This document shows positions 5,368-10,569 of a stretch of 12,323 nt of DNA, piece by piece. The DNA lies in contig JAEDMI010000058.1 in the NCBI GenBank assembly GCA_016303085.1, positions 1-12,323 on the forward strand, in the 5' to 3' direction. The notes below the pieces were generated by a model. It saw nothing but the letters and a program-made list of their open reading frames with translations. It was not told the DNA's origin and made no database searches. The DNA comes from Acetatifactor sp. GTDB lineage: Bacteria > Bacillota > Clostridia > Lachnospirales > Lachnospiraceae. Made by a program: the position numbers and the translations under genes. Position 1 is the stretch's first letter, and the number at the start of each line of letters is the position of its first letter.

Positions 5368-5730
5368 ATGAAAATTGAAATGGGAAAAACCTATTGGAAA
5401 GTAAATAATACAACCGAAACATTTGACACCCTAAAGGAAACACTTGAAAAATTTGGTCTTGTTGCAGTAAGACAAAAACCACTTGGGGATGAATACGGCT
5501 TTCAAAGGGTAATTGATTGGGAAACCCCAACGGGCATTAAATTTTCGACCATATGGTTTATCAATCTTTGCACCATTCGTTTTGGAGACAAATGGAAAAA
5601 TGACTTGGCTGAAATTATGTTTGATAGTATTCAAGGGTCTTATGGGCCGTTTAGCGAACATGAAACCATTGACTTTATGTATCGAGGAAATCCTATGCTT
5701 AAGTTGGCATTGAGAATGGATGGTGAATAA
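5368..5730 (+). CDS. Unidentified 120-residue protein, bracketed by boundary repeat B
   Basis: I do not recognise this protein. It is soluble, with aromatic and charged residues throughout: YWKVNNTTETFDTLKETLEK near the start, then GFQRVIDWETPTGIKFSTIW, WKNDLAEIMFDSIQGSYGPF, and a C-terminal LALRMDGE. There is no cysteine cluster, unlike most neighbours, and base composition looks more AT-rich. ATG 5368 follows GGTG (5357-5360), with a stronger GGGAGG 13 bases away. It sits between two copies of a 14-bp repeat, so it may be a recent single-gene acquisition. Confidence 0.72.
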   Translation: MKIEMGKTYWKVNNTTETFDTLKETLEKFGLVAVRQKPLGDEYGFQRVIDWETPTGIKFSTIWFINLCTIRFGDKWKNDLAEIMFDSIQGSYGPFSEHETIDFMYRGNPMLKLALRMDGE

Positions 5731-5731
5731 T
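5718..5731 (+). repeat. Boundary repeat B, right copy
   Basis: Second identical copy of GGATGGTGAATAAT. It ends one gene (DGE, stop) and lies directly before ATG 5732 of the next. Confidence 0.6.
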
Positions 5732-6022
5732 ATGCGGTTAATCGATGCGGACCGATTATGTATGTATCTTGCAGATTTGCAACTGGCAAACAGAGGGTGG
5801 AAAGATGATTTTTGCGAAATACTGGACGATTTGATGGAATCCCTTGATGAACAGCCCACCATTGATGCTGTCCCTGTGGTCAGATGTAAGGATTGCAAGT
5901 ATTGGTCTCGCGATAGAGCGAATATTCACAGAGGGTATTGCCTCGAAATTGTACCCGAAGCATGGATGAATGAAAACGATTTTTGCAGTTACGGAGAACC
6001 AAGGGGAGAAAGGAAAGAATAA
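5732..6022 (+). CDS. RLIDADRL-type zinc-ribbon phage protein
   Basis: The product is 96 residues. It begins MRLIDADRLCMYLADLQ, continues through acidic helices, and has the hinge PTIDAVPVVRCKDCKYW (C52, C55) with later C70 and C85 (NDFCSYGE). The LIDADxL...PTIDAVPVVRCKDCKYW pattern is very common in Firmicutes phages and looks like a four-cysteine zinc ribbon; the function is not established. ATG 5732 fits the family start; an in-frame ATG at 5720 would add four residues within repeat B. Its last codons (GERKE, stop) lie in boundary repeat C and overlap the next start as TAATG. Confidence 0.82.
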   Translation: MRLIDADRLCMYLADLQLANRGWKDDFCEILDDLMESLDEQPTIDAVPVVRCKDCKYWSRDRANIHRGYCLEIVPEAWMNENDFCSYGEPRGERKE

Positions 6023-6024
6023 TG
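6004..6024 (+). repeat. Boundary repeat C, left copy
   Basis: A perfect 21-bp match to 6357-6377, running from GGGAGAAAGG to AATAATG. It holds the last codons (GERKE, stop) of the upstream gene, the purine-rich ribosome binding site and the ATG of the HNH gene. Confidence 0.92.
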
Positions 6025-6375
6025 GCATTTAGCAAGAAAATTAGGCAAGCTGTGTATGTCAAGTATGACGGCAGATGTGCCTATTGTGGTCGTTCAATAG
6101 AATACAAGGATATGCAGGTAGATCACTTTGTTCCCAAGCGAGGATGGAACGAAAGCGGAAGTGATGATATATCCAACCTTATGCCAGCTTGCCGAATGTG
6201 CAACCATTACAAGAGAGCAAACAGCCTTGCAATATTCCGTAAGTATATCCAAGAAATCCCACGAAAATTGCGTGAAAACTATATATATAAGGTCGGTCTT
6301 GCATATGGGAATGTCATAGAAAATCCAAAGCCGATAGTGTTCTATTTTGAACAGGTGGGAGAAAGGAAAGAATAA
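6022..6375 (+). CDS. HNH endonuclease (McrA-like core), flanked by a perfect 21-bp repeat
   Basis: The 117-residue product has a complete HNH core: DGRCAYCGRSIEYKDMQVDH (C19, C22, D34, H35), N52-L53, then PACRMCNHYK (C57, C60, N61). C19/C22 and C57/C60 form the zinc site; H35 is the expected general base. This is a compact metal-dependent nuclease of the kind found in phages as mobile elements or packaging helpers. Lying far from terminase and alone in an accessory block, it is more likely a mobile nuclease. ATG 6022 overlaps the previous stop, with GAGAAAGGA upstream. The C-terminus (GERKE) copies that of the upstream unrelated gene because of repeat C. Confidence 0.88.
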   Translation: MAFSKKIRQAVYVKYDGRCAYCGRSIEYKDMQVDHFVPKRGWNESGSDDISNLMPACRMCNHYKRANSLAIFRKYIQEIPRKLRENYIYKVGLAYGNVIENPKPIVFYFEQVGERKE

Positions 6376-6377
6376 TG
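6357..6377 (+). repeat. Boundary repeat C, right copy
   Basis: Second perfect copy of the 21-bp repeat. It holds the last codons and stop of the HNH gene and the ribosome binding site and ATG of the gene at 6375. Confidence 0.92.
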
Positions 6378-6602
6378 AATATTTCGCAAAAATGCAATTG
6401 CTGTGTTTGTGAGCCTGTATGTAAGTGGAAAGAGTTTTACCAAAATGGTGTACAAGCTATTTTGAACGCCACAATTCCTCCCGATAAAAGAAACGGAAGT
6501 CAAAGCTATTGGATATTAAAGGATTGTCCACATATTGAGGTAAGCATTAAATGCCCTCATATGGTTACACACAGCACAGCAGAACGGACGGTGAACCAAT
6601 GA
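6375..6602 (+). CDS. Small cysteine-rich protein (CNCCVCEPVC)
   Basis: This 75-residue protein has a dense N-terminal cysteine group (C7, C9, C10, C12, C16) and a later CPH...CPH pair (C51, C60). A W/Y-rich middle (KWKEFYQNGV, SQSYWILKDC) separates them. It is probably metal-binding, of unknown function. ATG 6375 overlaps the HNH stop as TAATG and uses the ribosome binding site inside repeat C. The 3' end overlaps the next gene by 4 bp (ATGA). Confidence 0.72.
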   Translation: MNISQKCNCCVCEPVCKWKEFYQNGVQAILNATIPPDKRNGSQSYWILKDCPHIEVSIKCPHMVTHSTAERTVNQ

Positions 6603-6787
6603 CCAATGAGTACATAACCAAATCACAAGCAATAGACCTAATAAAGCAATATGAAGTGCTGATAGGATGCACAGGGGTAAGCGTACTGACACGCGGTATT
6701 GAGCGAATGGAATCAGTACAGCAGAGAAAGTGGAGGAAAAGCCTTGAAAAACGCATATGCTGTGAAGCTACAGCAACGAAAGAATAA
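6599..6787 (+). CDS. YITKSQAIDLI-type small protein
   Basis: This 62-residue ORF begins TNEYITKSQAIDLIKQYEVL, a variant of the ISREAI opening seen in the gene at 5135, followed by IGCTGVSVLTRGIERMESV. The last 20 residues are basic and less family-like, because they run through the ribosome binding site and start of the next gene. ATG 6599 is chosen because GGTGA ends about five bases upstream and it overlaps the previous stop. The frame is open back to 6551, inside the previous gene. Function is unknown. Confidence 0.68.
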   Translation: MTNEYITKSQAIDLIKQYEVLIGCTGVSVLTRGIERMESVQQRKWRKSLEKRICCEATATKE

Positions 6788-7010
6788 AGAAATAGCCAAC
6801 GCCCATGCAGATGCTTTTACTTTTTGTGGAAATCTAATTGCCATTGCGTTAAATAACTTATACGGATTCGGAAAAGACCGCCTGACAGCCGTGGAAAAAG
6901 AGGCACAGCGGATTTTGGAAGAAGAATTTGGGGATGATCCTGAAGTAGCGGCCTATGGGATGAAAAGACGAATCGAGCAGATAAGGGGGAAAGGGTGGGA
7001 AAATGAATGA
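6744..7010 (+). CDS. KNAYAVKLQQRKNKEIA-type phage protein, TTG start
   Basis: The 88-residue alpha-helical product has an N-terminal AYAVKLQQRKNKEIANAHAD, a central LIAIALNNLYGFGKDRL and a C-terminal EEFGDDPEVAAYGMKRRIEQI. I recognise this as a conserved hypothetical family of Clostridia phages; no function is known. TTG 6744 is chosen because TGGAGG at 6731-6736 ends seven bases upstream and the conserved sequence starts at once. An ATG at 6699 would add 15 residues inside the previous gene. It overlaps the methyltransferase gene by 8 bp. Confidence 0.76.
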   Translation: MKNAYAVKLQQRKNKEIANAHADAFTFCGNLIAIALNNLYGFGKDRLTAVEKEAQRILEEEFGDDPEVAAYGMKRRIEQIRGKGWENE

Positions 7011-7022
7011 AGTTAAATGCGA
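6997..7022 (+). repeat. Boundary repeat D, left copy
   Basis: This 26-bp stretch around the methyltransferase start matches 7804-7829 at 22 of 26 positions, with an exact AGTTAAATGCGA at the same distance from the ATG. It yields VKCE near both N-termini. Confidence 0.5.
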
Positions 7023-7788
7023 ACTATACCATGACAACTTCCAAAATTACAAGCGATACAGCATACCTAAAGCCCAGCTTGTAATTGCGGATATCCCATA
7101 TAATCTGGGCGTTAATGCATATGCAAGTAATCCGGAATGGTACATAGGCGGAGACAATAAAAACGGTGAGAGTAAAAAGGCCGGAAAGCAGTTTTTCAAC
7201 ACTGATAGCAATTTCAAGATTGCGGAGTATATGCATTTTTGCAATCGGCTCCTTATTAAAGAGCCTAAACAGAGAAATAAAGCCCCGGCTATGATTGTTT
7301 TCTGCGCTTTCGAACAGGCACAGATGGTGATCGAGTACGGAAAGCGCTATGGATTCATGCACAGCTATCCGATTTATTTCGTAAAAAATTATTCCGCTCA
7401 GGTCCTGAAGGCAAACATGAAGATTGTGGGAGCGACGGAAATGGCGGTCGTTCTTTACCGGGACAAACTACCAAAGTTTAATAACAATGGTAAGATGATC
7501 TTCAACTGGTTTGATTGGAAACGCGATAATTCAAAGGATGTTCCAAAGATCCATCCAACTCAGAAGCCTATTGGGGTACTGAAACGCCTGATTGAGATAT
7601 TCACAGACCCAGGCGATGTAGTGATTGATCCGTGCGCCGGAAGCGGAACGACACTTAGAGCAGCATACGAGATTGGGCGAAACAGCTATGGATTTGAGGT
7701 AGATAAGAATTTTTATCTAAAGGCCAAAGAGAAAATGATTGAACCGCTTTTTAAGGAACCTGCACAATGCAGCTTGTTTACGAAATAA
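7003..7788 (+). CDS. Beta-class DNA methyltransferase (N6-adenine or N4-cytosine)
   Basis: The 261-residue product transfers a methyl group to an exocyclic amino group of adenine or cytosine. The catalytic DPPY-type motif appears as DIPYNLG (30-36) near the N-terminus. HPTQKP (184-189) and the cofactor loop DPCAGSGTT (209-217), followed by GFEVDK, come at the C-terminus. That order defines the beta class. The target-recognition part is about 50-170. The protein ends AQCSLFTK: Q255-C-S-L-F259 fits the QxSLF bacterial sliding-clamp peptide. ATG 7003 overlaps the previous stop with GGTGGG upstream. No restriction endonuclease is adjacent, so it is likely an orphan protective or regulatory enzyme. 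Confidence 0.92.
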   Translation: MNEVKCELYHDNFQNYKRYSIPKAQLVIADIPYNLGVNAYASNPEWYIGGDNKNGESKKAGKQFFNTDSNFKIAEYMHFCNRLLIKEPKQRNKAPAMIVFCAFEQAQMVIEYGKRYGFMHSYPIYFVKNYSAQVLKANMKIVGATEMAVVLYRDKLPKFNNNGKMIFNWFDWKRDNSKDVPKIHPTQKPIGVLKRLIEIFTDPGDVVIDPCAGSGTTLRAAYEIGRNSYGFEVDKNFYLKAKEKMIEPLFKEPAQCSLFTK

Positions 7789-7803
7789 GGAGGGTAAAAG
7801 GAA

Positions 7804-7829
7804 GGTAAAATGAAAACAGTTAAATGCGA
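7804..7829 (+). repeat. Boundary repeat D, right copy
   Basis: Second copy (22 of 26 positions) around the start codon of the zinc-finger gene at 7810, matching the start region of the methyltransferase gene. Confidence 0.5.
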
Positions 7830-8055
7830 GTGGTGTGGGAAAGCATTCGAAAAAATAACCAATAATATGCTTTACTGCTGCCCAGAATGCCGTTACGAAG
7901 CGACGAAGAAAAAACTAAAGATACGTTATGAAGAGAAATCCGCGAAGAAGCCAGGGGCTAACCAAAAAGAGATAATCCGCGTTATGAGGATAGCAGCAGA
8001 GCACGGGATGTCTTATGGGAAATATGTTAATGCGGCAGCGAAAGGAATGATCTGA
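7810..8055 (+). CDS. Small zinc-ribbon protein with C-terminal helix
   Basis: The 81-residue product has C6-x2-C9 (VKCEWCGKAF) and C24-x2-C27 (YCCPECRYEAT), a classic four-cysteine ribbon. A lysine-rich linker and a helix (KEIIRVMRIAAEHGMSYGKYV) follow. This shape, with GMSYGKYV at the end, is common in Firmicutes phages just upstream of late regulators; it may bind nucleic acid, but the role is unknown. ATG 7810 has GGAAGG six to nine bases upstream, with a second AGGAGGG further up at 7789-7795. Confidence 0.78.
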   Translation: MKTVKCEWCGKAFEKITNNMLYCCPECRYEATKKKLKIRYEEKSAKKPGANQKEIIRVMRIAAEHGMSYGKYVNAAAKGMI

Positions 8056-8068
8056 AAGGGGAGATAAA

Positions 8069-8485
8069 ATGCATGAGGCAAAGCAGCAGCTGCTAAAGGT
8101 GAAACTGTATGACGTTAATATTAATAATAAGCTGGAGGATAGGGCGAGACTGGAAGAATTAGCCACCCGAGTATCGACACGGTATAGCAGCGCACCGAAA
8201 GGCGGCAGCGGAGATAAAATAGGCAGAGCAGCTGCGAGAATATTAGATTTAGAATCTGATTTAGACCGGCAAATCGATAATTATGTTAAGCTTAAAAGGC
8301 AGGTAACGGACATAATCGGAAAGATAACCGATCCTGATTATGTGGAAATACTGTATAAGAGATACGTGCTGTTCAAAAAGGCAGATCAGATAGCCGAGGA
8401 AATGCACATAGACAGCAGTACATACAGCCGGAAACATAAGGCTGCACTGGACCTTTTTTTGAAAATCATAAAAGATGCACCTTAA
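8069..8485 (+). CDS. DUF1492/ArpU-like late transcription regulator
   Basis: This 138-residue protein has an N-terminal coiled region (INNKLEDRARLEELATRVST, about 18-37), the SGDKIGRAAARILDLESDLD helix (47-66), and a C-terminal sigma-region-4-like helix-turn-helix (ILYKRYVLFKKADQIAEEMH and STYSRKHKAAL, about 94-127). The pattern is that of DUF1492 and the ArpU/RinA type of regulators, which sit just before terminase genes and switch on late transcription. GGGGAG upstream of ATG 8069 is the ribosome binding site. The next 240 bp hold phased repeats, a promoter and hairpins, so its likely target is immediately downstream; that link is inference. Confidence 0.84.
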   Translation: MHEAKQQLLKVKLYDVNINNKLEDRARLEELATRVSTRYSSAPKGGSGDKIGRAAARILDLESDLDRQIDNYVKLKRQVTDIIGKITDPDYVEILYKRYVLFKKADQIAEEMHIDSSTYSRKHKAALDLFLKIIKDAP

Positions 8486-8524
8486 TGCACTGTTTTGCAC
8501 TGTTTTTTTCTGATATAATATAAA
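8475..8524 (+). promoter_or_regulatory. Late promoter with three TGCAC repeats at 10-bp spacing
   Basis: TGCAC starts at 8476, 8486 and 8496, one helical turn apart; the last two sit in an exact 10-bp tandem repeat TGCACTGTTT (8486-8495, 8496-8505). An extended -10 TGATATAAT lies at 8511-8519, 13 bp after the last repeat and without a canonical -35 at 17 bp. Alternatively TTGCAC (8495-8500) pairs with TATAAA (8519-8524) at an 18-bp spacer. Both fit a promoter helped by a DNA-bound activator, probably the DUF1492 protein encoded just upstream. Confidence 0.72.
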
Positions 8525-8545
8525 ATAGAAAGTAATAAAAACACC

Positions 8546-8590
8546 GGCCTGACAGGATTTCTCTCCTTTTCCTGTCGGGCCATATTTTTT
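8546..8590 (+). terminator. Terminator-like hairpin 1 in the late leader
   Basis: GGCCTGACAGGA (8546-8557) pairs with TCCTGTCGGGCC (8570-8581) over 12 bp with one T-G wobble and a 12-base loop. AT then ATTTTTT follow. It is only about 25-60 bp downstream of the predicted start of late transcription, so it could end a short leader RNA. Confidence 0.75.
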
Positions 8591-8612
8591 AGGTAGCCAA
8601 ATGGCGGGGTAA

Positions 8613-8648
8613 TCCACACGAGGGCAGCATGGGGCGGGTGCTGGTGGA
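8613..8648 (+). other. Imperfect hairpin in the late leader
   Basis: TCCAC (8613-8617) pairs with GTGGA (8644-8648) and CAGCA (8625-8629) with TGCTG (8639-8643), leaving a 7-base bulge on the 5' side and a G-rich 9-base loop. No open frame explains this stretch. It may be leader RNA structure or part of a packaging site; the evidence is weak. Confidence 0.35.
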
Positions 8649-8677
8649 CATTTAATTGCAATGTATAAAAGACAACG

Positions 8678-8706
8678 GCCTGTACCAAAACGGTGCGGGC
8701 TTTTTT
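8678..8706 (+). terminator. Intrinsic-terminator-like hairpin 2 just before the terminase genes
   Basis: GCCTGTACC (8678-8686) pairs with GGTGCGGGC (8692-8700), nine pairs with two wobbles, loop AAAAC, followed by six T at 8701-8706. It has the form of a complete intrinsic terminator and lies 24 bp before the small terminase start. It shares the ACxxCGGCCTG 5' arm with hairpin 1. Confidence 0.78.
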
Positions 8707-8729
8707 CATGCCATAAAGGGGGTGAGGAT

Positions 8730-9041
8730 ATGGCAGCAAACAGCAAAGGAACAGCGAAGCGAGGGAAAGGAAGACCGTTTGAAAAGGGACAGAGCGGAAA
8801 CCCGAGCGGCAGGCCGAAAGTTGACAAGGATGTAAAAGAGATGTTAAAGGCTGCCGCACCTAAAGCAGCGGCCCTGCTGATCGAGACGGTTAATAACCCT
8901 GAAGTAAAGATTGATTTAAGAATAAAGTGCGCAGAAACCGTAATGGATAGGGTTTATGGCAAAGCTGTACAGCCCATTGAGGGCAACATGGATAACAAGG
9001 TAGAGATCGTGATGGGCGGTGCATCCAGATATGCAGATTGA
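8730..9041 (+). CDS. Putative terminase small subunit, DUF5681-type
   Basis: The 103-residue product has the DUF5681 signature RPFEKGQSGNPSGRPK near residues 15-30, then a helix-rich part (KEMLKAAAPKAAALLIETV, then DLRIKCAETVMDRVYGKAVQ). The role is called from position directly before the large terminase and from its small size; in this family DNA recognition for packaging is the expected job. A typical N-terminal helix-turn-helix of small terminases is not obvious. ATG 8730 is preceded by AAGGGGGTGAGG; the frame is open back to 8661 but that part lies across hairpin 2. It overlaps terL by 11 bp. Confidence 0.68.
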   Translation: MAANSKGTAKRGKGRPFEKGQSGNPSGRPKVDKDVKEMLKAAAPKAAALLIETVNNPEVKIDLRIKCAETVMDRVYGKAVQPIEGNMDNKVEIVMGGASRYAD

Positions 9042-10368
9042 TATTGGAACACCATCACCAAAGCAAGAAGAATTCCTGCTGGCAAAGAACAGGTTCATCG
9101 CCTACGGCGGGGCACGTGGCGGTGGTAAATCCTTTGCCGTCCGTATGAAGGCCAAATTACTGGCTCTAAGGTATCCCGGCATAAAGCTGCTGATTATGCG
9201 CCGGACATTCCCGGAATTAAGAGAGAACCATATTCTGCCGTTGGTGGGCGAGTTAATGGGGATAGCGACCTACAAGGACAGCGACAAGTCATTCACATTC
9301 TGCAATGGCAGCAGATTGAGGTTCGGCTACTGCGACAATGACGCAGATGTGCTGCAATACCAGGGACAGGAATTTGATGTCATCTTTATGGATGAGGCCA
9401 CACACTTTTCCGAGTATCAGTTTTCGACACTGACGGCCTGTTTGCGTGGTGCCAACGAATTCCCAAAGCGGATGTATTTGACCTGCAACCCCGGCGGGGT
9501 GGGCCATCACTGGGTGAAAAGACTGTTTATCGACCGCAAATATCAGGGAGCGGAAAATCCGGATGACTACACATTTATTCAAGCAAAAGTAACCGATAAT
9601 AAGGTTCTGATGGACAGAGACCCCGGATATGTGGAGATGCTGGACAATCTGCCGGATGACCTTAGACGTGCATGGCGTGACGGCGATTGGGATTTATTTG
9701 TTGGCCAGTATTTTTCCGAGTGGCGCAGGGAGATACATACTTGCGAACCGTTTGAGATTCCAAAGGACTGGAAGCGATACTTCAGCATGGACTATGGCCT
9801 GGATATGCTGGCGGCATACTGGATCGCCGTTGACTGGCAGGGCAGGGCGTATGTGTACCGGGAAGTATTTCAGCCCAACCTGATTATCAGCGAAGCGGCG
9901 GCGGCGATAAAAGCCGCTGAGAATGAGCAGATATACGCCAGATTTGCCCCGCCTGACCTTTGGAACAGACGGCAGGACACAGGGCGCAGCGTGGCTGAAA
10001 TCTTCGCACAGCACGGTTTAAGCCTGACTAAGGCAAGCAATGACCGTGTAGCCGGATGGCTGGATATGAAAGAATGGTTGCAGCCCGTTGCGGACGAAGA
10101 GGGAAACGCATCATCGAACCTTTGCATTTTCCGCAACTGTTCAAACCTGATCGAGAGTATCCCGGCATTGCAGTTTGACCAAAGAAACCCAAGCGACTGT
10201 GCAACCGAGCCGCACCAGTACACACACGGCCCGGATGCTATACGGTATTTTCTGGCAGGCAGGCCAAGGCCAAACGCAAGACCGGCACCAAAGCCGCATT
10301 ACAATTTTGCGAGCGAAAAACCAAAGGCCGACCCGGGAGGGTTCGGCGAGAAAGTGAGGGTGATTTAA
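9031..10368 (+). CDS. terL: Terminase large subunit (packaging ATPase and nuclease)
   Basis: The 445-residue product powers packaging of DNA into the prohead and cuts the genome. The ATPase domain has Walker A GGARGGGKS (26-34), Walker B VIFMDEATH (D121, E122), and a likely coupling motif in YLTCNPGG. The nuclease domain starts with FSMDYG (D254) and ends with HGPDAIRYFLAG (D402), as in RNase H-like terminase nucleases. The length is normal for the family. ATG 9031 is preferred (start MQIDIGTPSPKQEEF); GTG 9019 would add four residues and neither has a strong ribosome binding site, so coupling to the upstream gene is likely. The stop overlaps the next start (TAATG). Confidence 0.96.
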   Translation: MQIDIGTPSPKQEEFLLAKNRFIAYGGARGGGKSFAVRMKAKLLALRYPGIKLLIMRRTFPELRENHILPLVGELMGIATYKDSDKSFTFCNGSRLRFGYCDNDADVLQYQGQEFDVIFMDEATHFSEYQFSTLTACLRGANEFPKRMYLTCNPGGVGHHWVKRLFIDRKYQGAENPDDYTFIQAKVTDNKVLMDRDPGYVEMLDNLPDDLRRAWRDGDWDLFVGQYFSEWRREIHTCEPFEIPKDWKRYFSMDYGLDMLAAYWIAVDWQGRAYVYREVFQPNLIISEAAAAIKAAENEQIYARFAPPDLWNRRQDTGRSVAEIFAQHGLSLTKASNDRVAGWLDMKEWLQPVADEEGNASSNLCIFRNCSNLIESIPALQFDQRNPSDCATEPHQYTHGPDAIRYFLAGRPRPNARPAPKPHYNFASEKPKADPGGFGEKVRVI

Positions 10369-10565
10369 TGGAACCTGTTTTGATTATAGCATCAGGGCTG
10401 ATATATGGCCTGTCTCTGCTGTTTTCATACCGATCAGGAAAGAGAGACGCAGAGGGCGAAAAAACGAAACATAGGGCGATTTTGCCGCCAAAAAGCAAGC
10501 CTGTGCCAGAAGCGGAACAGGCGGCAGCAGACCGACAGCGCAGAATTGACGCGTTTAAGGGGTGA
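10368..10565 (+). CDS. Small single-span membrane protein between terL and portal
   Basis: The 65-residue product has a hydrophobic N-terminal segment (about 4-20, VLIIASGLIYGLSLLF) followed by a basic, polar tail (YRSGKRDAEGEKTKHRA, later AEQAAADRQRRIDAFKG). One membrane span with a cytosolic tail is likely. Small proteins of this shape occur between terminase and portal in related phages; no role is known to me. GAGGGTGAT lies upstream of ATG 10368, and its end (AAGGGGTGATTGA) is the ribosome binding site of the portal gene. Confidence 0.74.
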   Translation: MEPVLIIASGLIYGLSLLFSYRSGKRDAEGEKTKHRAILPPKSKPVPEAEQAAADRQRRIDAFKG

Positions 10566-10569
10566 TTGA

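Noticed and set aside
8476..8505. TGCAC repeats considered as a small CRISPR or iteron array
   Set aside because: Units are 10 bp with no spacers, and they lie directly before a -10 element, so an operator is the simpler reading.
8261..8827. 188-residue minus-strand ORF across the regulator end, leader and small terminase
   Set aside because: It runs antisense to the DUF1492 gene and through the promoter and both hairpins; it has low-complexity, cysteine- and leucine-rich composition, no ribosome binding site and no recognisable motif.
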